Assembly (NCBI GenBank): GCA_947493995.1
Contig: CANLTJ010000004.1
Location: 208,193-272,192 of the forward strand
DNA: 64,000 bases
Source: an uncultured Arachnia sp.
GTDB taxonomy: Bacteria; Actinomycetota; Actinomycetes; Propionibacteriales; Propionibacteriaceae
Reading direction: 5' to 3'
Numbering within the stretch: position 1 is the first letter of the stretch; each line of letters starts with the position of its first letter. Below are positions 52,455 through 61,182 of this stretch, in pieces. Under the pieces are notes generated by a model. That model searched no databases. It had not been told where the DNA came from and saw only the letters and a program-made list of their open reading frames with translations. Position numbers and translations under genes: made by a program.

Positions 52455-52544
52455 CGTGTTGTCAGATGTCGGCTGTAACGTGGCACACGTAGTGCAGGCA
52501 GCACTCAAGAGCCGCCCCTCACTTCGGAGGAGACCGAACAGAAC

Positions 52545-54470
52545 ATGACCAAGTCCCTACTAGAGCAGCTGCCCGGCATAGTCGCCGCGGGCAAGCGTCA
52601 AGCGGCACAGATCTTGGAGCAACTGGAGGGGCGCAACCGCGTCAGCCTGCAGACTCGAGAGCTGGTCATTCCCTCGAAAGATCACGGCGGCTTCAACTTC
52701 TGGGGCAACGACGGTGACGGACCTACGGATGAGCCCAACCGGCTGATATACGGGGACAACCTTCTGGCTATGGCAGCACTCCTGGCAGGCAACGAGGACA
52801 ACCCAAGCCTTCGCGGCAAGGTCGACCTCGTCTACATTGACCCGCCGTTTGATTCGAAGGCGGATTACCGCACTAAGATCACGCTGCCAAGCACGACCCT
52901 CAGCCAGAAGCCAACCGTGCTCGAGCAGTTTGCATATTCGGATACATGGTCGGACGGCACTGCCTCATACCTTGCAATGATCACGCCGCGTCTCGTGCTT
53001 ATGAAGGAGCTTCTTTCCGACCAGGGTTCTATCTGGGTCCACTTGGACTGGCATGTGGGTCACTACGTGAAAATTGTCCTCGATGAGATTTTCGGCAAGG
53101 ACAACTTCCGGAATGAGATCTCTTGGCATTACAGCGGTTGGAACAAGCGCCTGCGCGCCTCATTTGAGCGGCGACATGACGTGATTTTCTACTACAGCAA
53201 GACGTCCAATCCCTATTTCGCTTCGTACTTTGAGAAGTGGGCCTCGAAAGAGGATTACGTCAAAAAGCGAAAGCAGAAGGTGCTGACTGACGAGAGCGGA
53301 CGTGAATATGTTCTCTCGGACGCCGGGGGTGGACAACGAATTAAGAGATATCTTGATGAAGTTATGGCTGAGGGGGTGGTAGTCGATGACGTCTGGGATC
53401 TTGACAAGCTGAATAATTCGGCTGGAGAAGCGGTCGGATACGGAACGCAGAAGCCGGTCGCTCTGCTCTCGAGGATAATCCAAGCAAGTTCGCCGCACGG
53501 AGGGTTAGTTGCCGATTTTTTCGCAGGATCTGGTACAACTGCGGCTGTTTGTGAGCAACTCGGACGTCGCTGGGTCGTCACGGATTTAGGTAAACCTGCC
53601 GCTATGATCACTCGCAAGCGCCTCATCGATCAAGATGCGGCGCCCTTCCTGTATCAAGCCATCGGGGACTACCAAATAGAGCAGGCGCGATCGACGTTAG
53701 GACGTTCGTTTCGTGTGGGAGATCTCGCCAGAGTCGTGCTCGATCTTTACGGAGCACTCCCGCTGCCTCCCGAAGAAAACGTCAACAACGGCCTAGGTCG
53801 AATGGCGGGCAGCCGCACGCTCGTGTACGCAGACAGCCCATCGCGTCTTACGACCATCTCGACGCTCAAACGAGCTCAGGGCTACCGAGGATTTAAAATG
53901 GGCGGTTTCGATAAGGTCATTGTGCTCGGCTGGAACTTCTCGGCCGGCATAGGGCAGGACATCAGCGACCTAAACGATCCGAACCTCGAAGTGCTCGTCA
54001 TTCCGCCAGATCTGCTTGACCGGCTCAAAAGGAAGGGCGCCGACAAACTGGCATCCAAGGTGCATTTCTCCACCCTGCAGTATCTCCAAGCTGAGGTGGC
54101 CGCGCGGACGAGGGATGGTGAGCGAGAATCGCTGGAGGTCAACCTGCAGAACTACGTGCTGCTCTCGCCCGAGGCGATCAACTTGGATCAAGCCAACCGA
54201 ACCAAACTCCAGAACGTCATGAATACAGAGCCACTGGTGCTCATCGAGTACTGGGCGGTCGATCCCGACTATGACGGTGAGGTTTTCCGCTCGGTTTGGC
54301 AGGATTACCGCGGCAATACGGACAGTAATGGCGATGAGATGCGCGTCGCCACGACAGCCATGCTCGACCTCCCTCGCATAGACGGACCGCGCACCGTCTG
54401 CGTGCGCGGGGTCGATGTCTTCGGATTCGAGTCAGAGGTTGTCATATCTGGTGTGGAGGTGCAGTCGTGA
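52545..54470 (+). CDS. Type III-like DNA adenine methyltransferase (Mod)
   Basis: A 641-residue beta-class N6-adenine or N4-cytosine methyltransferase. YIDPPF at 98-102 is the catalytic motif, and DFFAGSGTT near 325 binds S-adenosylmethionine, in the order of type III Mod proteins. RLIYGDNLLAM is the family N-terminal signature, and the stretch from about 170 to 300 is the likely target recognition domain. Residues after 360 form a long C-terminal extension. GGAGGAG lies upstream of the ATG. The gene overlaps res by 4 bases. It should protect host DNA. GC content falls in its centre, suggesting transfer. Confidence 0.92.
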   Translation: MTKSLLEQLPGIVAAGKRQAAQILEQLEGRNRVSLQTRELVIPSKDHGGFNFWGNDGDGPTDEPNRLIYGDNLLAMAALLAGNEDNPSLRGKVDLVYIDPPFDSKADYRTKITLPSTTLSQKPTVLEQFAYSDTWSDGTASYLAMITPRLVLMKELLSDQGSIWVHLDWHVGHYVKIVLDEIFGKDNFRNEISWHYSGWNKRLRASFERRHDVIFYYSKTSNPYFASYFEKWASKEDYVKKRKQKVLTDESGREYVLSDAGGGQRIKRYLDEVMAEGVVVDDVWDLDKLNNSAGEAVGYGTQKPVALLSRIIQASSPHGGLVADFFAGSGTTAAVCEQLGRRWVVTDLGKPAAMITRKRLIDQDAAPFLYQAIGDYQIEQARSTLGRSFRVGDLARVVLDLYGALPLPPEENVNNGLGRMAGSRTLVYADSPSRLTTISTLKRAQGYRGFKMGGFDKVIVLGWNFSAGIGQDISDLNDPNLEVLVIPPDLLDRLKRKGADKLASKVHFSTLQYLQAEVAARTRDGERESLEVNLQNYVLLSPEAINLDQANRTKLQNVMNTEPLVLIEYWAVDPDYDGEVFRSVWQDYRGNTDSNGDEMRVATTAMLDLPRIDGPRTVCVRGVDVFGFESEVVISGVEVQS

Positions 54471-57394
54471 ACGGCTTCGCTGACTTCCCGTTGGCCAAGG
54501 GTCTATCCGCTGTTGTCGATCCACGCACGCGAGGTATTGTCGACGGCTCCGGCTCGGAGATGCTCGACCAAGTCACTCCCGTGACGGCGGAGCTGCTACG
54601 TTTCTGGTTCCAACAGGACTACTGCGATTTGCGTGAGCTCAACTTCCATATCGGGCAGCGCGCAGCGATCCTGAACATCATCTACGCACACGAGGTACTC
54701 GGTACTACCCGTTTGAGCGATCTCTACGAAGCCGTGGCGCCTGAAGCGATGCTTGAGGGGAGCGTCCTTGGCGAGGTGACGCGCGAGCGTCATGACCACC
54801 CAAAGTACGCGGCAAAGATGGCGACAGGTACTGGTAAAACTTGGGTACTAAATGCTTTGCTCATTTGGCAATACCTAAACAAGCTTGCCGATCCCCAGGA
54901 CTCCCGCTTCTCGAGTAACTTTCTGCTGGTTGCTCCCGGTCTCATAGTCTATGAGCGCCTGCTCGACTCTTTCATGGGCAAGGAGCATGAGGGCGAGCGC
55001 GACTTCGCCGCCAGCGACATCTTTCTGCAGCAGGGTCTTTTCGTCCCTGACACCTACCGCTCGCAGGTCTTCTCGTTCCTTCAGACATCAGTTGTGACCA
55101 AAACTGAGATCGGACGCAAGGTGACCGGCTCGAGTTTGATCGCGATCACTAACTGGCATCTGCTGGCAGGCAAGGAAGATCCCGATTTCCTCGACGATGA
55201 GGCAGAGGTCGAAGTGCCAGGTGCGGCGATAGATCCGAAGGCAGCAGTCGAAAGCATCTTTCCGCTCACGCCAGGCACCAGCGCAGGGAACGCACTTGAC
55301 GCATTGGATCGTCGATTCCTTCGTGGTGGTGCGCTTGAGGCGCTAACGGACTTGCCTGATCTGGTTGTCTTTAATGACGAGGCGCACCACATTCACGAGG
55401 TGCGGAAGACTGATGAGGTCACTGACGTCGAATGGCAGAAGAGCCTCAGCGAGATCTCGGCGACTAAGGGCCGACGCTTCGTGCAGATCGACTTCTCTGC
55501 GACTCCATATAACGAGGTCGGGTCAGGCCGTTCCAAGGGCAAGGCATACTTCCCGCACATCGTTGTCGACTTCGACCTTCAATCCGCCATGCGTGCCGGC
55601 TTGGTAAAGTCGCTCGCACTGGATAAGCGCAAGGAGATTGCAGCGCTGCCGCTGGACTTCAAGGCAGAACGTGATGAGCAGAAGCGCGTGATCGGCCTGT
55701 CAAATGGACAACGGGTCATGCTGCAAGCTGGACTGAAGAAACTGCAGCTCCTAGAGCAGCAGTTCGCCGAGACTGATCCGGACAAGTACCCAAAGCTGTT
55801 GGTGGTCTGCGAGGACACCAATGTCACACCGCATGTCGTCGAGTATCTACAAAGCACGGGTCTGTCCGAAGGCGATATCCTGCGAGTTGACTCTGGACGC
55901 AAGGCGGAGCTCAGCCCGAGGGACTGGGAGCCGATCCGCGAGAAGCTGTTTGACGTTGACCGGCACAAGCAGCCCAGGGTCATCGTCTCGGTGCTGATGC
56001 TTCGCGAGGGCTTCGACGTCAGCAACATCGCGGTTATTGTGCCGTTGCGCTCGTCCCAAGCGTCGATCCTGCTTGAGCAGACGATCGGACGTGGCCTCCG
56101 CCTTATGTGGCGAGGCGATCCCTCCATTGAAGAACTCAAGGCGGAGACTCGCGAACGGGTCAGCAACGGGCTGGAGCCGACAAACTACTTCGATGTGTTG
56201 TTCATCGTTGAGCACCCTGCATTCAGCGACTTCTACGATGAGCTGCTCAACGGTGGGCTCATGGTCGAGACTGGCGATGGCTCGGACGCGACGGGCGCGA
56301 CCGGCGACCTTGAACACGTCGACTTGCGGCCCGGCCACCACGCGTATGACTTCGAGATCCCGATCATCCTGCGCGACGCAGACGAAGAACTACGGCGGCC
56401 GAGCATCAATCCTCTCGCGCTGACCGCATCGCGCTACCCACTCGATCTGCTCCTCAAGACCGTAGGCAAGGGCGACCGCTTTGTCTCGCATGATGCTCAG
56501 ACAGGCACGCAGTATGGCGATTATCGCGTTGACGGCGGCGTGCTGACAGCCACCGGCTACAACGACTACCTATCACGCATGACCACGCGTATCACCGAAG
56601 CGCTGGGTCGCAACATGACGAAGAGCCAAAGCAAGTTCAACGAGAACGCGAAGTTCCCGATCCTTCAGGCCTACCGCCCGCTGCTCACGGGTTGGCTAGA
56701 CACTTATATCCGCCATCGGCTGTTTGAGCAGGAGTTCAACCCCTTGGTTGATGAGAATTGGCGCGTGCTGCTGCTCGACGACGTGGCGCAAGGTATCGCT
56801 GGCACTTTTGCGACCAAACTGGTCGAGCTTCAGGATAGCCAAGTTGTTGCCTCAGCTGAGGTGCAGCACAGAATGCTTTCGGAAGTTTCCACGATCCCGG
56901 TGCGCAGCAGCACCGCCGTGGAGGTGGAAAAATGCATCTACCCCAAGCTGCCGATTCCGTCTCAGGGCGGTGGACTCGAGCGACGTTTCATCCGCTGGGC
57001 AGACAAGGACTCTGCTGTTGAAGCGTTCGCCAAAGTACATGAGTACCGTCACGACTTCCTTAGGCGGCCGTATCTGAAGGCCGACGGCATGCCTGCGCAG
57101 TACTCCCCAGACTTCCTCGTTCGAACACCAGAGAGTGTGTTCGTCGTCGAGACTAAAGCGCAGTCAGCGCTCAGCGATGAGAACGTGCAACGTAAACAGA
57201 AGGCTGCGCTGGCATGGTGCGAACAGATCAACGAACTACCCGAGGAAGATCGCGACAGCCGTCATTGGGACTATGTGCTTCTCGGAGAGTCAATCATGAT
57301 TGAATGGGAGAAGAAGAACGCCACCGCAACTGACCTTCTCGACTATGCCAAGCTGCGGCGGGTCTCGACAGCACGGCGGGAGCGACTGCTGTGA
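54467..57394 (+). CDS. Type III-like restriction helicase-nuclease (Res)
   Basis: A 975-residue DEAD/DEAH-type translocase with Walker A MATGTGKT near 118, VVFNDEAHHIHE (DEAH-like) near 303, SATPYNE, and motif VI EQTIGRGLRL. The C-terminus has YSPDFLVRTPESVFVVETK near 880-897, a PD-(D/E)xK nuclease motif. The GTG start overlaps mod by 4 bases. Type III Res-Mod complexes cut DNA when two unmethylated sites are found. The next gene again overlaps by 4 bases, so the operon does not end here. Confidence 0.92.
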   Translation: MNGFADFPLAKGLSAVVDPRTRGIVDGSGSEMLDQVTPVTAELLRFWFQQDYCDLRELNFHIGQRAAILNIIYAHEVLGTTRLSDLYEAVAPEAMLEGSVLGEVTRERHDHPKYAAKMATGTGKTWVLNALLIWQYLNKLADPQDSRFSSNFLLVAPGLIVYERLLDSFMGKEHEGERDFAASDIFLQQGLFVPDTYRSQVFSFLQTSVVTKTEIGRKVTGSSLIAITNWHLLAGKEDPDFLDDEAEVEVPGAAIDPKAAVESIFPLTPGTSAGNALDALDRRFLRGGALEALTDLPDLVVFNDEAHHIHEVRKTDEVTDVEWQKSLSEISATKGRRFVQIDFSATPYNEVGSGRSKGKAYFPHIVVDFDLQSAMRAGLVKSLALDKRKEIAALPLDFKAERDEQKRVIGLSNGQRVMLQAGLKKLQLLEQQFAETDPDKYPKLLVVCEDTNVTPHVVEYLQSTGLSEGDILRVDSGRKAELSPRDWEPIREKLFDVDRHKQPRVIVSVLMLREGFDVSNIAVIVPLRSSQASILLEQTIGRGLRLMWRGDPSIEELKAETRERVSNGLEPTNYFDVLFIVEHPAFSDFYDELLNGGLMVETGDGSDATGATGDLEHVDLRPGHHAYDFEIPIILRDADEELRRPSINPLALTASRYPLDLLLKTVGKGDRFVSHDAQTGTQYGDYRVDGGVLTATGYNDYLSRMTTRITEALGRNMTKSQSKFNENAKFPILQAYRPLLTGWLDTYIRHRLFEQEFNPLVDENWRVLLLDDVAQGIAGTFATKLVELQDSQVVASAEVQHRMLSEVSTIPVRSSTAVEVEKCIYPKLPIPSQGGGLERRFIRWADKDSAVEAFAKVHEYRHDFLRRPYLKADGMPAQYSPDFLVRTPESVFVVETKAQSALSDENVQRKQKAALAWCEQINELPEEDRDSRHWDYVLLGESIMIEWEKKNATATDLLDYAKLRRVSTARRERLL

Positions 57395-58155
57395 ATCAAG
57401 ATGAGCGCCAGACAACCATGATCAAGGTCGTGTACTTCGATGAAGACTCGGCTTCGGACTACCTCGACATCTCCGCTGGGGGAAAAACCGTCGCAACGAG
57501 CGAGAACGTCAAGGATCGTACGACCAAGCTGCACAGCGAGGTCGAGACTCGGCTAGCAGCGAAGTTCAGCTGGCTTCCGTTCCTTGGCGGTTCAGCAGAG
57601 GCGGCTGGCGGCGTCGATATCTCCCGATCTGGCCAAAGCATCCTTCGAAAGACTTTGGCGAACACGATCCTCACTGATTATCTGGCGAAAGCTGATGATG
57701 ACCCTCGGGTGAGCCAACTACGAGGCCTTCAGGTGACCGCACCCAAGGACTCGATGGCTTACGCGAAAATGTTCACACCCTACATGGTGTTGCTCAAGAT
57801 GGATGACTTACCCTTTGATCTAGCGCGGATGGATGAAGTACTCGCCCGTGCGAAGGGCTACTACGAACTGCTCGGCAGAGGTGCAGACGGTCCCAAGCGT
57901 GTGCTGCGCTTCAACATCAGCGCGTTTCGAAACAGCTACGGCCTCACCGATCTCGGTCGCATGCGCCTAGTGTTTCACGGCGTGCTCGTGGGGCAGACGT
58001 CGGAACACGCGCTCGGTATGGAAGCCGAGATGTCCGGCGGTACGGACAGAGCAACCGTGACAGCTGTCGAACTCGTCGATGGCTTGGACGCGCAAAACGA
58101 AGAGCTGCTGGACGTCTATGACGTGATCCTTGCTGGAGTTGAGTATGCCGGGTGA
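57391..58155 (+). CDS. Unrecognised 254-residue protein of the defence operon
   Basis: The GTG start overlaps the res stop. An internal ATG (MIKVVYFDEDSA) at 57418 could also be used. The N-terminal VVYFDEDSASDYLDISAGGK and the later NTILTDYLAKADDD, AKMFTPYMVLL and KRVLRFNISAFRNSYGL give the impression of a conserved family similar to those labelled DUF6414, but I am not certain. There is no signal peptide, membrane helix or nuclease motif. It is soluble and strongly coupled on both sides, so it likely works with the AAA+ ATPase. Confidence 0.75.
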   Translation: MNQDERQTTMIKVVYFDEDSASDYLDISAGGKTVATSENVKDRTTKLHSEVETRLAAKFSWLPFLGGSAEAAGGVDISRSGQSILRKTLANTILTDYLAKADDDPRVSQLRGLQVTAPKDSMAYAKMFTPYMVLLKMDDLPFDLARMDEVLARAKGYYELLGRGADGPKRVLRFNISAFRNSYGLTDLGRMRLVFHGVLVGQTSEHALGMEAEMSGGTDRATVTAVELVDGLDAQNEELLDVYDVILAGVEYAG

Positions 58156-59317
58156 CACGACGATCACCAGTTACTATGGCCCGCTGTCGTGGTTCGAAGA
58201 CCAGCTCCACAAGAAGAAGCGCACAGGGCTTCTCGACATCGTCTATGAGCGCGACGAAGCCAACCGTCGCCATACCCACGTCGTTGAAGGTCAAGAGGCG
58301 ACCCCTTCCGAAGGGCCTGCATCAAGGGTGAATCGTGTCGTGGCTGAGTCCAGCGACTACGCCAGCTTGAACGAGCACGTCATCACAAACTTTGCTGGCC
58401 TCGTCCGATCGATCAACCCCAAGCACCTCCATCTGCACAATCCGCCTGCCGGCGTTCACGCGCAGCTTGAGCGGACCTTCACGACCCATGTAAAGCGTTA
58501 CAAATATCCGGCGGTGACGCGAGACACCCTCCTTCGATTCCGAGACGGATTCGCCAACCATCTGGTTGGACAGGCAGCTGTCAAGGAGGCGCTACTCGCA
58601 GCGCTCTACCCGCTGACCACCGCGCGGCGCACCAAGCCCGTTGTCCTGATGTTTTATGGCCCGTCCGGCGTTGGCAAAACGGAGACTGCTCAGTTCGTGA
58701 ACGGCCTGCTCGGTGGCACGCTCCTGCGAAAGCAGTTTTCCATGTTCCACAACGACAAGTTCGCGTCGTATCTCTTCGGTGGGACGCACTCGGAGGCGTC
58801 CTTTGCACGCGATCTTCTCGATCGTGAATCTGGTGTCATCCTCATCGACGAGTTCGACAAGGCGAACTCGGTTTTTCATAGTGCCTTCTACCAACTTTTC
58901 GATGGCGGTGTCTTTGAGGACAAGAACTACAGTGTCCATCTCGGACCGTCCCTGATTATCTGTACTTCGAACTACGGCACCGAAGACGAAATCCGCAAGG
59001 CGCTGGGCGATGCCCTCTACTCGCGATTCGACTCCGTGGTCCACTTCGAACCGCTCTCCAAGAACGAGATTCTTCAGGTCATCGCCCGGCTCGTAAACGA
59101 CCGCTTCTCCGAGCTCGCCGCCGACGAACAAGCGCGGCTGCAACCGGACAAGGTCAAGACCATTTTGTATCCGCTGGCCGACGAATCCGGCAACGTGCGC
59201 AAGCTCGGTAAGCTGGTTGACGAAGTCATTTCTCTGCTGTTGGTGCGCGCGGTGATGGATGAAGCCGCCAAGCCCAGCGCGGCTGCTGCCCCCGATGGCA
59301 AGGAGTACGCGGCATGA
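58145..59317 (+). CDS. ClpB-like AAA+ ATPase of the defence operon
   Basis: Starting at MPGDTTITSYYG with GGAG upstream, the protein has 390 residues. A unique N-terminal part of about 140 residues is followed by an AAA_2-type ATPase domain: Walker A GPSGVGKTE near 172, Walker B GVILIDEFDKA near 231, sensor CTSNYG and arginine finger LYSRFD. A small helical lid follows. It resembles half of a ClpA/ClpB ring and has no protease or second ring. It overlaps the upstream gene by 11 bases and the OLD nuclease gene by 4. It may remodel a complex or act as a sensor in phage defence. Confidence 0.85.
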   Translation: MPGDTTITSYYGPLSWFEDQLHKKKRTGLLDIVYERDEANRRHTHVVEGQEATPSEGPASRVNRVVAESSDYASLNEHVITNFAGLVRSINPKHLHLHNPPAGVHAQLERTFTTHVKRYKYPAVTRDTLLRFRDGFANHLVGQAAVKEALLAALYPLTTARRTKPVVLMFYGPSGVGKTETAQFVNGLLGGTLLRKQFSMFHNDKFASYLFGGTHSEASFARDLLDRESGVILIDEFDKANSVFHSAFYQLFDGGVFEDKNYSVHLGPSLIICTSNYGTEDEIRKALGDALYSRFDSVVHFEPLSKNEILQVIARLVNDRFSELAADEQARLQPDKVKTILYPLADESGNVRKLGKLVDEVISLLLVRAVMDEAAKPSAAAAPDGKEYAA

Positions 59318-61176
59318 GGGTCAGACAGCTCGAGATCGAAAATTTCCGTGGCATCGTTCAGGGGCGGGTGGTTTTTCAGCAGCACACCCTACTGGTCGGT
59401 GGCAACAACATCGGTAAGTCTACGGTCTGCGAGGCACTCGAACTCGTGCTTGGGCCAGAACGCCTTTACCGCCGCCCCGTCATCGACGAGCACGACTTCT
59501 CTCATGGCGACTACCTGGGCGATGACGCAACTCTCCGCGAGATTCGCGTCCGAGCTGTGCTGACCGACCTCTCCGACGAACAGTTGCGCCGGTTCTTCCA
59601 GCACGTTCGACGTTGGGATGACATGGCTCTGTCATTTATTGATGAGGAGCCAGACAGCTTCCAACGTGCCGATGACGACGGGACCATCTGGGCGCTTCCC
59701 GTCAGCTTCATTGGTCGCTACGATCGAGAAGAAGACGACTTCCTTGGTGAAACGTTTTTCGACCATCCGACACCTGCGCTTGACGAACTCGATGAAGAGG
59801 AACGCGCATCGCTCGGAGGAGGCCGAGCGCAGTTTAGGCGTACTCACAAACGTCTGTGTGGGTTCGTCTTTCTCCGAGCGCTTCGTACGGGATCGCGGGC
59901 ACTCAGCCTGCAACGTGGCTCTCTGCTGGATACTATCCTCCGACTCGGCGGCAACAATGGCGCCGCTGAGATGTGGAGCGATGCGCTTGGCGCGCTGCGG
60001 GAGCTCGAGCCTGCAATAGGAGAAATCGAGCAGCTCAAAACGATCCGGGAGAACATCCGCACTCGACTCGGCAAGTTCGTCAACTTGGCCCCAAGCGAAG
60101 ACTCGGCAGCCTTTTTCGCGTCGGACCTCACGCGTGAGCACCTGCGAGAGGTCGTCAGGCTCTTCGTCGCGACTCAGCCGAGTAACCACTCGGTACCGTT
60201 TGCCAAACAGGGCACCGGCTCGATCAACCTCTTGGTCTTCGCTCTGCTCACAATCATCGCCGATCTCAAGGAGGATCAGTCAGTTATCTTTGTGATGGAG
60301 GAGCCAGAGATTGCGCTCCCGCCTCACACTCAACGTCGCGTCACCAAGTACGTCTTGCAGCAGATGGCACAGTCAATCGTCACCTCCCACTCTCCCTACG
60401 TCATCGAGCAGTTTGACCCGCAGAGCGTGGTGATCCTCTCGCGCGACGGCGATGCGATTTCCGGCGCACCCATCGACACTGTGAGCGTGAAAACGAAGAC
60501 GTACCGTACGCAGCGTCGACAGTTTGCTGAGGCGATTTTGAGCCGCGCTGTCTTCGTCCTTGAAGGACAGACGGAGATGGTTGCCGTGCACGCTGTTTCG
60601 TCCGCCCTTGAGCAGTTTCGTGAGGGCTATTCGCACATCGACCTCAGCGGTGTCTCGCTCTTCCACGCTGGCAACGACCGAGAAGTCCCGCGGTTCGCGC
60701 CCATCTTCAACGCTCTCGGTAAGCGGGTCTACGGTATGCGCGACAAGCTGAACGCGCCCGATGCGACGGACGCGGCTGAGAACATTAAGTTGTTCGACAG
60801 GTTTTGGGAATCCCCGGAACCAGCCATTGAGGAGATATTGGTCAAGCAGGTTCCGACACACGTACTGCGGAGCTTCCTTGATGAGGTGGTGCAACGCACC
60901 GACTACCCGGCGAGCTATCCTTATGTGTCTGAGCAGGTTGCCGATGATGGTTTGACTGTCCTGGCCGCAAAGGTGCTAAAGGCCCGCAAGGGCGATGCGT
61001 TCGGCTTCGGGTACACCGGCACTCTCATCGAACAGTGCCAGAACGAATCCGAACTTCCTGCCTTTATTCGTGATGCGCTTCTCGCCATTGACGAACAGCT
61101 CCGAGGCGAACCCGAGCTTGTGCTGGAGGATGTGAACGCTGAGACACATCCCGACGCCGAAGGGCCGGAGGAGTAG
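59314..61176 (+). CDS. OLD-family ATPase/TOPRIM nuclease (GajA-like)
   Basis: A 620-residue protein with an ABC-type ATPase head: Walker A GGNNIGKS at 29-36 and Walker B VIFVMEEPEIALPPHTQ, followed by VTSHSPYVIEQF. The C-terminal TOPRIM nuclease has the glutamate in VLEGQTEMVAVHAV (near 417) and later VYGMRDKLN, where the aspartate should bind metal. Class 2 OLD proteins are followed by a UvrD-like helicase. This arrangement is that of Gabija (GajA plus GajB), and the next gene fits. The start codon overlaps the AAA+ gene by ATGA. Confidence 0.9.
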   Translation: MRVRQLEIENFRGIVQGRVVFQQHTLLVGGNNIGKSTVCEALELVLGPERLYRRPVIDEHDFSHGDYLGDDATLREIRVRAVLTDLSDEQLRRFFQHVRRWDDMALSFIDEEPDSFQRADDDGTIWALPVSFIGRYDREEDDFLGETFFDHPTPALDELDEEERASLGGGRAQFRRTHKRLCGFVFLRALRTGSRALSLQRGSLLDTILRLGGNNGAAEMWSDALGALRELEPAIGEIEQLKTIRENIRTRLGKFVNLAPSEDSAAFFASDLTREHLREVVRLFVATQPSNHSVPFAKQGTGSINLLVFALLTIIADLKEDQSVIFVMEEPEIALPPHTQRRVTKYVLQQMAQSIVTSHSPYVIEQFDPQSVVILSRDGDAISGAPIDTVSVKTKTYRTQRRQFAEAILSRAVFVLEGQTEMVAVHAVSSALEQFREGYSHIDLSGVSLFHAGNDREVPRFAPIFNALGKRVYGMRDKLNAPDATDAAENIKLFDRFWESPEPAIEEILVKQVPTHVLRSFLDEVVQRTDYPASYPYVSEQVADDGLTVLAAKVLKARKGDAFGFGYTGTLIEQCQNESELPAFIRDALLAIDEQLRGEPELVLEDVNAETHPDAEGPEE

Positions 61177-61182
61177 ACGCTC

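Noticed and set aside
50147-57394. Assignment of SNF2 helicase plus methyltransferase to DISARM
   Set aside because: The drmA, drmB and drmC genes are absent; the methyltransferase is followed by a type III-like Res with its own nuclease motif.
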